A DNA stretch of 64,000 bases. Origin: a virus. Positions 13,257-21,522 of the stretch are shown piece after piece. The stretch spans positions 1 to 64,000 of the IMG/VR virus record IMGVR_UViG_3300012210_000006, one strand, 5' to 3'. The position numbers and the translations under genes were made by a program. Below the pieces are notes generated by a model, which did not search any database, was not told where the DNA came from, and saw only the letters and a list, made by a program, of their open reading frames with translations. Within the stretch, counting starts at the first letter, position 1. Every line of letters begins with the position of its first letter.

Positions 13257-15013
13257 TGCCTGATATTCAGACGAAATTACAAGAAACAATTAAATCGCTA
13301 CAAGAATCTGGTGATTTAATTGGTTCTACTATTTTGGCTGAAGAATCTGCTTCAGGACAGAAAATTCCGTCTTCTCATCTTAATAAGATTCGGAAATGGA
13401 TAAGAGAAGATATAGACGTAGAAAGAATTCATACTTTTCCTGTTATTATGATTGATACCGCTCCTACGAGGAATTTAGTCATATATACAGCAAAAACACA
13501 AAAGAAATCTTTAAATGGATGGTTTGGAAGAACGGTTCTGTTTAATTCAACTGGGGTTGGGAATGTAGGTTTGTTAGGACAGGCAGATCATTCTCTTCAA
13601 GCTTCTTCTCAAGTAGCGCGCATATATGATGCAAAGATGGTTAAAACTCCCGATGGTGAAATTGGGACTCTTGGATGGATATTTGCAGTTGAAGGCGTTG
13701 ACCCTGTTATAGATTCTTTTATTAATAAATTAAATGCTGGTGTTTTACGAGAAGTTTCTATCCATGTTGCGGTTGCTGAAGGAATTTTTTGTTCTATAGA
13801 TGAAAAACAATTTGCATCATGGAGTGATGATAAAACTGAAGAAAATGAAAAAATTATATGTTTCGATCATCAACCTGGGAATAAATATGGAAAACAAATT
13901 TGTTATATGTCGACCGGGGACCATAGAGTTGAACCCTTAGAACTATCGGTTGTTGCTTGTCCTGGTTCGATAAATGCTAGAGTATTAAAACCTGATGAAG
14001 TTGAAGATTATACAATGACCTCTCTTAGTGAGGCATTAGGTGGTTCAAAAGAAGTGAAGGAGAATATCATGGCTAAGAAAAACGAATCATCTGATCCCGC
14101 ATTGAAGACAATATTTGAATTGGCAAAAGAAGCTGGTCTTTTAATTTCTGAAAAGAAAGACGATAAGAAAGAGTCTAAATGTGGAGAGTGTGGTCATCAA
14201 TCACATGAAGGTTCTTGTTCTGCTAATTGCAATTCTTGTAAGGAATCAAAGAAAAAGGATGAAAAATACGATAAAGAGTCTTTGAACTCCGAGAAAAAGG
14301 ATAATGTCGTTGATGACGGTGACGACGATGATAAGAAGAAAAAGAAAGAAGAGGAAGAAGCTAATCCAGATCAAAAGAAACCGGGTACGAAATCTAAGGA
14401 TTCTAAAGAGGAAGAAGAGTCTAATCCTGACCAAAAGAAACCTGGGACAAAATCAAAAGATTCCAAGGATAAAGATAAAGACGACGAAGAAGAGAAGAAG
14501 GCTGATCCACCGGAAGGCGATGATGATACAAAAGAATCATTTTTGTTTATAGAAGGTGATTGTCCTGCCTGCGGGCGTTCCGAGGCTTCATCTAACACAG
14601 ATGAAGAGGCCGTGAAGAATTTGCGCGCTAAAATGACCGAACAGGTTCAATTGATTATTACGGAAGCGAAAAAGAGAATTAAGGCGAATTCGGAAAAAGC
14701 GGCTCAATACGATGCTATTTTCTCCCTGTTCGTAGAGGAAACTGCATCGCTTGCTGTCGAGACGGGATTAAAGAAGTTTCAGGAACGTGACAATTATATT
14801 GAAACCTTAAAATCTCTGTCTTTTAATGCAGTACAGGAAATTCGTCTTAGTCTTTCTGCAAAACAGAAACCTTCTCGTGAAAATAAGGTTGAAGAATTGC
14901 ACCAATCAATGTTGGAAAGAGCGAAACAAAATCTTGGAACAGTGATTGAAGAGAAAGATGGCAAGAAGAAATCTGTAAGCGGCTTAACTTCTCGCCCTAA
15001 GTTCGCAGTATAA
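13256..15013 (+). CDS. prohead protease fused to scaffold-like C-terminal region
   Basis: A 585-residue protein. Residues about 40-255 resemble HK97-type prohead proteases (S78): ADHSLQASSQVARI with the candidate His, VLREVSIHVAV with the candidate Ser, and EPLELSVVACPGS at the domain end. Then follow a Cys-rich stretch (CGECGHQ, CNSCKE), a charged region with the NPDQKKPGTKSKDSK unit twice, a CPACG pair and a helical C-terminus. Protease cutting of an attached scaffold is the standard route to prohead maturation. An internal start at 14069 would make the scaffold alone. Confidence 0.8.
   Translation: MPDIQTKLQETIKSLQESGDLIGSTILAEESASGQKIPSSHLNKIRKWIREDIDVERIHTFPVIMIDTAPTRNLVIYTAKTQKKSLNGWFGRTVLFNSTGVGNVGLLGQADHSLQASSQVARIYDAKMVKTPDGEIGTLGWIFAVEGVDPVIDSFINKLNAGVLREVSIHVAVAEGIFCSIDEKQFASWSDDKTEENEKIICFDHQPGNKYGKQICYMSTGDHRVEPLELSVVACPGSINARVLKPDEVEDYTMTSLSEALGGSKEVKENIMAKKNESSDPALKTIFELAKEAGLLISEKKDDKKESKCGECGHQSHEGSCSANCNSCKESKKKDEKYDKESLNSEKKDNVVDDGDDDDKKKKKEEEEANPDQKKPGTKSKDSKEEEESNPDQKKPGTKSKDSKDKDKDDEEEKKADPPEGDDDTKESFLFIEGDCPACGRSEASSNTDEEAVKNLRAKMTEQVQLIITEAKKRIKANSEKAAQYDAIFSLFVEETASLAVETGLKKFQERDNYIETLKSLSFNAVQEIRLSLSAKQKPSRENKVEELHQSMLERAKQNLGTVIEEKDGKKKSVSGLTSRPKFAV
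14069..15013 (+). CDS. nested in-frame scaffold protein
   Basis: An ATG inside the protease gene and in its frame is preceded by AAGGAGA at ideal spacing, in an otherwise ordinary coding region. It would give a 314-residue protein beginning MAKKNESSDPALKTIFELAK, made of the charged and helical region. Phage lambda C/Nu3 uses the same nested layout. Inferred from the internal ribosome binding site. Confidence 0.6.
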   Translation: MAKKNESSDPALKTIFELAKEAGLLISEKKDDKKESKCGECGHQSHEGSCSANCNSCKESKKKDEKYDKESLNSEKKDNVVDDGDDDDKKKKKEEEEANPDQKKPGTKSKDSKEEEESNPDQKKPGTKSKDSKDKDKDDEEEKKADPPEGDDDTKESFLFIEGDCPACGRSEASSNTDEEAVKNLRAKMTEQVQLIITEAKKRIKANSEKAAQYDAIFSLFVEETASLAVETGLKKFQERDNYIETLKSLSFNAVQEIRLSLSAKQKPSRENKVEELHQSMLERAKQNLGTVIEEKDGKKKSVSGLTSRPKFAV

Positions 15014-15029
15014 TAAGAGGAGCATTCAA

Positions 15030-15572
15030 ATGCCTGCACAATTTCCGAGAGTCAACGGGGTCTTAGTTGATCCTCATACTGCACAAATTAATTCTTTGTA
15101 TCCTGATCCGTCGCTTTTGGCTGGTTCAACGAATGCTTCTTCGGTTGTGCCGATAACGGGTTCGAGTGCTCAATACGGGCAATTGTGGCGTGGAATGCCA
15201 GTTTATATTAATAACACGACTGGTAAATTGGTTCCTCCGAATGATGCAGGAGTTTCTGGTTCGACTTCGATTTATACGGGTGTGCTTGTTGATGATCTAT
15301 CATCTTTTAAGCTTGCACAGGGAACGAAGGTTTCTTATATTATGCGTGGGCGTATTCGTTCTTACGCTGGTGGGGCCTTAATGGTTGGAGATTGGGTTAA
15401 ACCTGATGTTTCTGCTAATTTTTCAGGTTTTGTTAAATGGGTCGATGGAACCGACGATGTGATTTATCGTGTTGGACAGTTTCTTCCTATAGATGATGGT
15501 TCGGCTGAGAATGGTTCTTCTGCTGGAACTGCTGCTGTTCAAGGTGATTCGATTTTCGTTAATCTTGTCTAA
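15030..15572 (+). CDS. putative head decoration protein
   Basis: A 180-residue protein between scaffold and capsid, with GAGGAG before the ATG. It is Gly/Ser/Val/Asp-rich and likely all beta (TKVSYIMRGRIRSYAGGALM, GDWVKPDVS). Its position fits a capsid-stabilising decoration protein, made in amounts similar to the capsid protein. No firm family match. Confidence 0.6.
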   Translation: MPAQFPRVNGVLVDPHTAQINSLYPDPSLLAGSTNASSVVPITGSSAQYGQLWRGMPVYINNTTGKLVPPNDAGVSGSTSIYTGVLVDDLSSFKLAQGTKVSYIMRGRIRSYAGGALMVGDWVKPDVSANFSGFVKWVDGTDDVIYRVGQFLPIDDGSAENGSSAGTAAVQGDSIFVNLV

Positions 15573-15603
15573 TAAATAATAGGAGATTATTTCAGTAATA
15601 TTC

Positions 15604-15620
15604 CTCTCGTTCTAGGAGAG
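15604..15620 (+). promoter_or_regulatory. hairpin containing the capsid gene ribosome binding site
   Basis: CTCTC (15604-15608) pairs with GAGAG (15616-15620). The right arm is part of the AGGAG that serves the capsid ATG at 15627. Similar hairpins precede the genes at 16771 and 22630. Confidence 0.45.
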
Positions 15621-15626
15621 ACTACA

Positions 15627-16739
15627 ATGTCAGTTTTGAAAAAAATAAATCTTCAAGAAGCCGTTACGAAATTGGTTTCGGAGATTGGCGAGCGCATCCC
15701 TCTGAAAGCTTTTGATAAAGTCAAGAAAACTTCAGTTGCTGCACAATGCCGTGAAGCTGGCATCTCTCTTGGAGAACTTGCGGAGTCTCTTGGGTATGAT
15801 GGTGCTGCTTCATTTTTGAAACAGCAAATGGGAGTGGATGTTAAAACGCTTCGTTTAGAAGAACTTTGGACTTCTGACGAATTGCACGGTATGCAACCGG
15901 AATTGTTCTTGGATACAATTTTGATGGCAAACCTGAATGCAATGGTTATGCATAATGTTGTCACGGAGATTCCGATTGAGCGTGGCGAGATTGTGATTCG
16001 TACGTTTGAAGATGCTGGTCAGGTTTATGAACTTGGTCAAGGACAAACGATTCCTGACGATCAGGGTATTATCATCCGTCGTACGCATTATGTGAAGAAA
16101 ATTGGTCGTGGTCTTAATTGGTCTTATGAAGAGCAACGCCGTACGCAATTTCCTTTGATTCAGTTGAATCTTATGCGCGTTGGTCTTCGCATGGCTCTTA
16201 AAAAAGACTTGGACATTCTTAATGTGCTTCGTACGGGTATCCCTGCACAGTTGGCAAATGGTCAACAGCCTGCCCAGGCGGCTATTGCGACTCCGACTTC
16301 GATTTCACAATCGAATACGGTTGGTTCCGGTGTGCCTGCTGGACAGTTGGTTTTTGCCGATGTTGTGCAAATTGTTACGGACATTGCGAATCGTAATTAC
16401 CATGGTGATTTCGCGGTTATGTCGCCAGTCACATATGGTAAGTTCGCTCTTATTCCCCAGGTTTCTAATTACCTGAATGCCGGTCCAATGGCATCAAAAG
16501 TTCTTGAAACTGGCGTGATTTCACATTTCTTTGGTCTTGACTTGTTTATTACGAAGCAGATGCCCGATAATGAAATTCTTGCTGGTCAAAAGGGATTCGC
16601 AGGAGTATTGTTTGTCGAACAACCGCTTCTTCTTGAAGAAGAAAAGATCATTTCGAAACAGATTGAGCGTTGTCAGGTTACGGAATGTTATGTTCCGGCT
16701 GTGTTGTATACACAAGCTTTGACGAAAATGGACTTCTAA
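15627..16739 (+). CDS. major capsid protein
   Basis: A 370-residue protein after protease, scaffold and decoration genes, the normal place for the HK97-fold capsid protein. An N-terminal helical region (residues 1-70, an expected scaffold-like delta domain) is followed by a mixed domain with VTEIPIERGEIVIRTFEDAG, and TDIANRNYHGDFAVMSPVTY near the middle of the second half. It ends VLYTQALTKMDF. The codon use is rich in G/T-ending optimal-looking codons, as expected for a highly made protein. Confidence 0.8.
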   Translation: MSVLKKINLQEAVTKLVSEIGERIPLKAFDKVKKTSVAAQCREAGISLGELAESLGYDGAASFLKQQMGVDVKTLRLEELWTSDELHGMQPELFLDTILMANLNAMVMHNVVTEIPIERGEIVIRTFEDAGQVYELGQGQTIPDDQGIIIRRTHYVKKIGRGLNWSYEEQRRTQFPLIQLNLMRVGLRMALKKDLDILNVLRTGIPAQLANGQQPAQAAIATPTSISQSNTVGSGVPAGQLVFADVVQIVTDIANRNYHGDFAVMSPVTYGKFALIPQVSNYLNAGPMASKVLETGVISHFFGLDLFITKQMPDNEILAGQKGFAGVLFVEQPLLLEEEKIISKQIERCQVTECYVPAVLYTQALTKMDF

Positions 16740-16751
16740 AACTAGAAACTG

Positions 16752-16764
16752 TTCTCTAGGAGAA
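16752..16764 (+). promoter_or_regulatory. hairpin with embedded ribosome binding site
   Basis: TTCTC-TAG-GAGAA forms a five-base stem that includes the AGGAG used by the GTG at 16771. Confidence 0.4.
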
Positions 16765-16770
16765 ATGAAC

Positions 16771-17220
16771 GTGAAGAAACTTCTGTCGCTTATATCCTTA
16801 CTTGCAATTACCTGTGGTATTGCTCAAGCACAAAGCATTTCTCTTTCTCCTGGTGTTGCCCAACAGGCCGTTCCTGAGTTTTCTCGCTGTGGATATTCTG
16901 TTGCAATATCTTCTTCGACAGCCGCAACAACTCTTTTATCTGATGGTACGTTGGTTGGTCTTGGACTTCATGTATGTGGTTTCGAAGTTCAAATTGTTTC
17001 TGGGACTTCACCGACTTTTAAATTAGTTTATGGTACGAAAGTATCTACTGACTGTGACACTGGTGCAATTAATGTAACTGGTGCATTTGCAGGAACTGGT
17101 GTATTTACTTCTAGTGGTATTGGAATGCAAATGAATATATCAAGTGGAAAGGAATTATGCATCATTGCGGGGGGAACATCTCCTGTTCTCGCGGGATTTG
17201 TGACCTACGGGTATTGGTAA
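16771..17220 (+). CDS. exported protein 1 of structural module
   Basis: A 149-residue protein with a classic Sec signal peptide (MKKLLSLISLLAITCGIAQA, predicted cut after AQA). The mature part is Gly/Ser/Thr-rich and probably beta, with four Cys residues suited to disulfide bonds. The GTG at 16771 is at the right distance from AGGAG; the ATG at 16765 is too close. It directly follows the capsid gene. An exported protein here is unusual: it may act at the cell surface, or reach virions released from or assembled near the membrane. Confidence 0.75.
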   Translation: MKKLLSLISLLAITCGIAQAQSISLSPGVAQQAVPEFSRCGYSVAISSSTAATTLLSDGTLVGLGLHVCGFEVQIVSGTSPTFKLVYGTKVSTDCDTGAINVTGAFAGTGVFTSSGIGMQMNISSGKELCIIAGGTSPVLAGFVTYGYW

Positions 17221-17221
17221 G

Positions 17222-18007
17222 ATGCAAAAATTCAAAATAATAGGATTGCTGTTTTTAGCAATCCTATTAGGCTTTGTTCATGTCGGTAATGTTTCGGCTC
17301 AAACATTTGGGACGAATATTCCTTGTTTTAATGCTGGTCTTCCTGTTCCTACTCCAGCAGTGACGGGACAAGTAACCGCTCCTATATGCATTAATGGAAA
17401 ATTACAAGTAAATGCGATTGGTGGTTCTACTCCTGTTCCCTGTGTAACTGACGGAGCAGGCATATGCTATGTTCATCCGACCGCAATACCGACATTGAAC
17501 GTACATAGCGTTGATCCTACTCCTATTCCTGTTCCGACTTGTAATTTAGGAATTCCCTGTGTGCAGATAACCGGAGCACCTACATTTCCGCCTTTGCCGA
17601 CGCCAATTCCAAATTCAACGTCAGTGCCGTATTTCGTGTCGTGCATTGTTGTCTCTTCCGGCGTATGTCCAACTCCGTTAGCAATTCAACCTGTATCGCC
17701 GGCTACAACCGTGACTCCCGCCACGCAGATAACAGCAGCGGCTTCAATAACGTCGATTGTGTTGTTTGCTGGAAATGCTTCATTAAATGGATTTACGATT
17801 TGTAATTCATCTACGTCTGATGCCTATTTCAACTTCGGGACAACTGCGACGCTAGGATTACCTTTTTGGCAACACTTTCCTGCGGTCACAGTATCTCCTA
17901 CGGTCGTAGAACCGTGCTTTACTTTATATGGAGTTGGCATATATCGTGGCCCTATATCGGCTATATCGACATCGGCAACAGGATTCTATGTTTTGACGTG
18001 GTGGTAA
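17222..18007 (+). CDS. exported proline/threonine-rich protein 2
   Basis: A 261-residue protein with an N-terminal signal peptide (IIGLLFLAILLGFVHVG, predicted cut near VSAQ). The middle is a Pro/Thr/Val-rich linker (VPTPAVTG, DPTPIPVPTC, PPLPTPIPN). The C-terminal domain, from about residue 165, is beta-like (SITSIVLFAG, AYFNFGTTA) and ends FYVLTWW, which resembles the FVTYGYW end of the preceding protein. It is probably a related binding domain on a stalk. Confidence 0.75.
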   Translation: MQKFKIIGLLFLAILLGFVHVGNVSAQTFGTNIPCFNAGLPVPTPAVTGQVTAPICINGKLQVNAIGGSTPVPCVTDGAGICYVHPTAIPTLNVHSVDPTPIPVPTCNLGIPCVQITGAPTFPPLPTPIPNSTSVPYFVSCIVVSSGVCPTPLAIQPVSPATTVTPATQITAAASITSIVLFAGNASLNGFTICNSSTSDAYFNFGTTATLGLPFWQHFPAVTVSPTVVEPCFTLYGVGIYRGPISAISTSATGFYVLTWW

Positions 18008-18008
18008 A

Positions 18009-18827
18009 ATGATTATATTATTGCGATCTTTTATTACTCTGTGTTTTGTTGTTGTTCTTAATTCAGTGGTCACGGCGCAATCATGGCCCCCATCGAGCGG
18101 AGGCGGGGGCGGAGCAGTTTCGTCGGTTTCGAATACCGACGGCTTCCTTGATATTTCCCCTACAACGGGAGCCGTTGTAGGTGGCCTGCATGTTGAGCCT
18201 GGAACACAGTGCTCTAGCGTTTTCGGCACCTCTTTTGCCTTTATCAGCACCGCATTCGGTCCTCCCACAGGGATGACATTTGACGGTTTAAATATCGGCG
18301 TTTGCTCAGATATTTACGCCTCCCAGATGCATGCTAGTGTATACCAAGCCTTGCAAACCACAATCACTCCTAGCGAGTATATGTGGGTCGATTATACCAA
18401 TAATCCAGGGAACGGCATCGGAGCAGGTACGGGCGTGCTCAACGGGATAACCTGCGAGATTCTTCAAATCTCAACGAACACGTTCGGCGGGACAACCGCA
18501 TGTACTCTCGGGATGGACAGAAACGGTACGTTGACCACGCAAAGCGGGGCTGTTTTTGGCCCCGGAACCGTAAAAACATTCCCCTGGCATCCGGCCACTG
18601 ATCCATCGTGCACCGTGTCGGCGGGCGGCACTTCCTGCACGACGACGTTCAACGTTCCGGATACTTCAATGCGGTGCACCGCCAATGACGAGGCTACGGC
18701 GCTGGGCGGAATCGGCTACTCAATTGCTGTATCCGCTCCGTCAAGTACGACCGTCACGCTAACATACGGGGCAGTTGGCGTCATAGCGGGTGGAGGAGTT
18801 GCGACCTTCTCGGTGGTATGCAATTAA
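18009..18827 (+). CDS. exported glycine-rich protein 3, GC-rich gene
   Basis: A 272-residue protein with a signal peptide ending near VVTAQS, then a Gly run (SSGGGGGAVSS) and a beta-rich body with several Cys residues (TCEILQIS, SCTVSAGGTSCTTTF). The base composition is clearly more GC-rich than both flanking genes, a sign of recent acquisition. The glycine linker and beta body recall adhesin or tail-spike domains, but there is no clear family. Confidence 0.75.
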   Translation: MIILLRSFITLCFVVVLNSVVTAQSWPPSSGGGGGAVSSVSNTDGFLDISPTTGAVVGGLHVEPGTQCSSVFGTSFAFISTAFGPPTGMTFDGLNIGVCSDIYASQMHASVYQALQTTITPSEYMWVDYTNNPGNGIGAGTGVLNGITCEILQISTNTFGGTTACTLGMDRNGTLTTQSGAVFGPGTVKTFPWHPATDPSCTVSAGGTSCTTTFNVPDTSMRCTANDEATALGGIGYSIAVSAPSSTTVTLTYGAVGVIAGGGVATFSVVCN

Positions 18828-18871
18828 AAGAGAGCAGGAATGTTTTCGATTTTAATCGAAGGAGATTATTT

Positions 18872-19315
18872 ATGAAGTTTTTAGCATTTCCGATTTTAGC
18901 AATTATTCTTCTTGGTGCTTCTCGTAATGAAATTCCTATTAAAGAATTAACTGTTCGGCATGAAACACAATGCGATTATTCATATGATCGTCAGGAAAAA
19001 ATAGCTGTTGATTTTTGTTTATTGGCAGCAGACGAATGGGCACAGGTCGCTGCAAAATATAATAAAAAACCAGAAGGACTTTTCGCAGAGATTATGGAAG
19101 CATTAACAAGGACGCAAACATCTATGGCAATGAAACATGAAGGTAATGTTAATGCATTATCACAAATGGACTTAGCATTTACTATTGTTAAGGGAGTTTG
19201 TCGAGAAGATGAAGCAGAGTTTGCAATTCAAGCATGTAATGCTGTTGGACGTGCCGCTGTAAAGAACTTTCCAGAAGTATATACATTTACAAAACCACAG
19301 GAGAAAATAAAATGA
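18872..19315 (+). CDS. exported protein 4
   Basis: A 147-residue protein from an ATG with AAGGAG at good spacing. It has a short hydrophobic N-terminus (KFLAFPILAIILLGAS) that fits a signal peptide or anchor. The mature part is helical with four Cys residues (ETQCDYSYD, VDFCLLAAD, KGVCRED, IQACNAVG), possibly two disulfides. No family is recognised. Its end overlaps the lipoprotein gene. Confidence 0.7.
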   Translation: MKFLAFPILAIILLGASRNEIPIKELTVRHETQCDYSYDRQEKIAVDFCLLAADEWAQVAAKYNKKPEGLFAEIMEALTRTQTSMAMKHEGNVNALSQMDLAFTIVKGVCREDEAEFAIQACNAVGRAAVKNFPEVYTFTKPQEKIK

Positions 19316-19539
19316 AATACCTTTGCTTGTTAGGTCTTCTTGCTCTTACTGCGTGCAAAACTGGTTTTGGTATAACGGTTGTCGGCAGTACGCCGGTTAA
19401 AATTAGTGTTCCGATTCCAGGAACCTCCCCATTACTTCTTACCTGTTCGACAAATACGTTTGTTTGTGAAGGAGATATGGTTGTCGGTGGACAAGTAGTC
19501 CATATTACGGCTTCAAAAGCTGTTCGCGTTGTTCATTAA
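19312..19539 (+). CDS. small lipoprotein
   Basis: A 75-residue protein with a textbook lipobox, LLALTAC at residues 9-15, so Cys15 would be lipidated and the protein anchored in a membrane. The mature part is short and beta-like with one more Cys pair (LTCSTNTFVC). The ATG overlaps the preceding stop (ATGA). Phage lipoproteins of this size often block superinfection or act in lysis; neither is shown here. Confidence 0.75.
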   Translation: MKYLCLLGLLALTACKTGFGITVVGSTPVKISVPIPGTSPLLLTCSTNTFVCEGDMVVGGQVVHITASKAVRVVH

Positions 19540-19567
19540 TTTTTACTTGACTTGAGGAGATTTTTCA

Positions 19568-20155
19568 ATGTCTTTATCTTCAGAAGAAAAACGTAATCTT
19601 GATACCCTTGGTGTGACGCATATCTCTATTGAGAATGGCGGATTTTATCAAGGTATTACCCCAGGTGGTTTCCCCGATGTGCAAACGCATATTAAGGTTC
19701 CAGGACCAAAGGTGGAATTTGTTGATGCTTTTAGTCGAGAGATCAAAGCATTTAAAGAAATTCCTGAGCCCGTTCAATTTCCTCATTTTAAAATTGTTCT
19801 TGAGAAAAATGAACGGTCTGGGTTGTTGGAAGAAATTGAACGGGATTTTAATGCGATGGATATTGACCCTATCCACCTTGGATTGCTTTTTGCTCTCCAG
19901 ACTGGCGTCATTCGTTATGTTCCAGAATATGAAATGCAAGAGAAATATCCTGATACGTGGGCAAAACGCTCTTTGAAACTTGTTTGGCGCAATGCGTCGG
20001 ATAAGCCGGAAAAAACGAATCGTCAATTGTTGGATGAAGCGGAACAATCCGACTCGTACTTAAGGAACTCTAAGGAAGTTTCTACTCATGTAAAAGCGGT
20101 TCAAACTGCTCTTGCAGAGGGAAAGGTTCCTCCGAAGCCTCTTGCGTTTAAGTAG
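19568..20155 (+). CDS. hypothetical structural-module protein
   Basis: A 195-residue soluble protein with GAGGAG before the ATG and no signal peptide. It begins MSLSSEEKRNLDTLGVTHIS; the C-terminal third is helical (RQLLDEAEQSD). It is followed by a strong terminator, so it closes the head-gene transcript. No family is recognised. Confidence 0.65.
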   Translation: MSLSSEEKRNLDTLGVTHISIENGGFYQGITPGGFPDVQTHIKVPGPKVEFVDAFSREIKAFKEIPEPVQFPHFKIVLEKNERSGLLEEIERDFNAMDIDPIHLGLLFALQTGVIRYVPEYEMQEKYPDTWAKRSLKLVWRNASDKPEKTNRQLLDEAEQSDSYLRNSKEVSTHVKAVQTALAEGKVPPKPLAFK

Positions 20156-20165
20156 GGTAAATAGC

Positions 20166-20200
20166 AAAAGCCCTATCTTATACATAGGGCTTTTCTTTTT
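20166..20200 (+). terminator. rho-independent terminator after the head genes
   Basis: AAAAGCCCTAT pairs with ATAGGGCTTTT around a short loop and is followed by CTTTTT. It divides the head and exported genes from the connector and tail genes. Confidence 0.9.
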
Positions 20201-20218
20201 AGAAAGGAGTGCATTGAT

Positions 20219-20947
20219 ATGATTACACTTACTACAGATCAATTGCGTTCCGTTCTCCAGTTACCGGAGCGCCCTTATTCCGATCCTCGTTTTTATGACG
20301 GATCATTATATTATGAACTTGAGCGTTTTGAAGTTGCAAGAATATTATCTGTAAGCGGAACTGCTTCTGGTTCTGCTTATTTGTTTCGGCCTAATGTTGA
20401 TTATCATCTTAATTATGATTCAATTGATTTTACGGGATCACTTGTTCCTCCAGATTTGAATTCGATGTTCATTACGCAATATACATATTCGCGTCTTGGT
20501 AGTTCTCTTGCTTCAACTGCTTGTGCGAATGCTGTAATGATTACGACACAAGACTTAGGTCCATTATATCCGTATGCTTCGCATACTTCAAGTAATATTT
20601 CAACTGATCAACTTGCAACTTTTATTGCATCATTTCGTGCTGCCGCTGAAGCATGTAAGGGAATATCTTCTTCTGAAATTGAATTGGCACAGAAACTTAG
20701 AAGAGGAGCGGTATTATTCGATGACTCGAAGAAAACATCTGATTGGTTAGATCAGTCAATGAAGTGGGAAACCGAATATAAGAAATATTTAACTATGGTA
20801 AGACCGAGCGGAATGGTGAGAGGTTTTTCTCTTGCTCGTCCTGTGGTAGAAAACTTAGTCATGGGTGAAGCAGGAAGAGCATGTTTCGATGGATTGTTCA
20901 ATGGTTCCCTTCCCTTAACTGGTTCTCCGTGGGGCGGGATTTTCTAA
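20219..20947 (+). CDS. putative head-tail connector protein
   Basis: A 242-residue protein with AAAGGAG before the ATG. It opens the connector block between the terminator and the tail tube. Mixed helix and strand content. The first 90 residues include a beta region (FRPNVDYHLNYDSIDF). Assigned from gene order only. Confidence 0.5.
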   Translation: MITLTTDQLRSVLQLPERPYSDPRFYDGSLYYELERFEVARILSVSGTASGSAYLFRPNVDYHLNYDSIDFTGSLVPPDLNSMFITQYTYSRLGSSLASTACANAVMITTQDLGPLYPYASHTSSNISTDQLATFIASFRAAAEACKGISSSEIELAQKLRRGAVLFDDSKKTSDWLDQSMKWETEYKKYLTMVRPSGMVRGFSLARPVVENLVMGEAGRACFDGLFNGSLPLTGSPWGGIF

Positions 20948-21522
20948 TGTCAATAAATAGGTCCAGTCTAGCGCAAAGGGAATTTTCCCAAATATTAATG
21001 AAGACTGCTCCTCAGAAGTTATTACTTATTCACGCACTTCCATTGAATTGTACTGGCGGGAATTGCTTTCAAAATGGGAGAGGATCAATCTCTGCATTAT
21101 GCTCTATATGTGATGGCACAGGATATTTGACTGGATCACAATCGGGAGGTGCGGCACAAAAACCCCCCTTTTCACAAGCACCATATGCAACATCTGTGTT
21201 TATTTATGGTGATCTTCAGCAGGGACATGGATTATACGGCGCAGGCGGAGATTTCCTCAAATTGATTGCTGATCTCGGTAAACAAGATGTTGGGGATGGA
21301 ACTTTATTTTGTAAGATGTGGGATTTTAATCAATTAACTGGAGAAATAGTTTATCCTGTGGTCGATGCGACATTACCGCGACCAGATATCATTGTAAGTG
21401 TTTATGGTCAACCATATAATATAATTAGGGAAATGATAGCAGAAGTGGGTAATGAGCAAATTGCTCGTATTTTTTCAGTAGAAAAAGGTAGTTTTTCATC
21501 AATGTCTAATGGTGGTCGATAA
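20947..21522 (+). CDS. putative head-tail joining protein with zinc motif
   Basis: A 191-residue protein whose ATG overlaps the preceding stop (TAATG). It contains NCTGGNCF and ALCSICDGTGYLTG, a DnaJ-like CxxCxGxG zinc knot, unusual for a connector. Position suggests a head completion or neck protein. Confidence 0.55.
   Translation: MSINRSSLAQREFSQILMKTAPQKLLLIHALPLNCTGGNCFQNGRGSISALCSICDGTGYLTGSQSGGAAQKPPFSQAPYATSVFIYGDLQQGHGLYGAGGDFLKLIADLGKQDVGDGTLFCKMWDFNQLTGEIVYPVVDATLPRPDIIVSVYGQPYNIIREMIAEVGNEQIARIFSVEKGSFSSMSNGGR

Noticed and set aside
14246-14598. Leftward and alternative-frame ORFs across the charged scaffold region
   Set aside because: They are shadows of the low-complexity Lys/Glu/Asp coding sequence and have no ribosome binding sites.
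18872-19539. Rz/Rz1-type spanin pair
   Set aside because: The first protein lacks a long periplasmic coiled coil, and the lipoprotein is not Pro-rich and does not overlap inside the first gene. The lysin is also 18 kb away.
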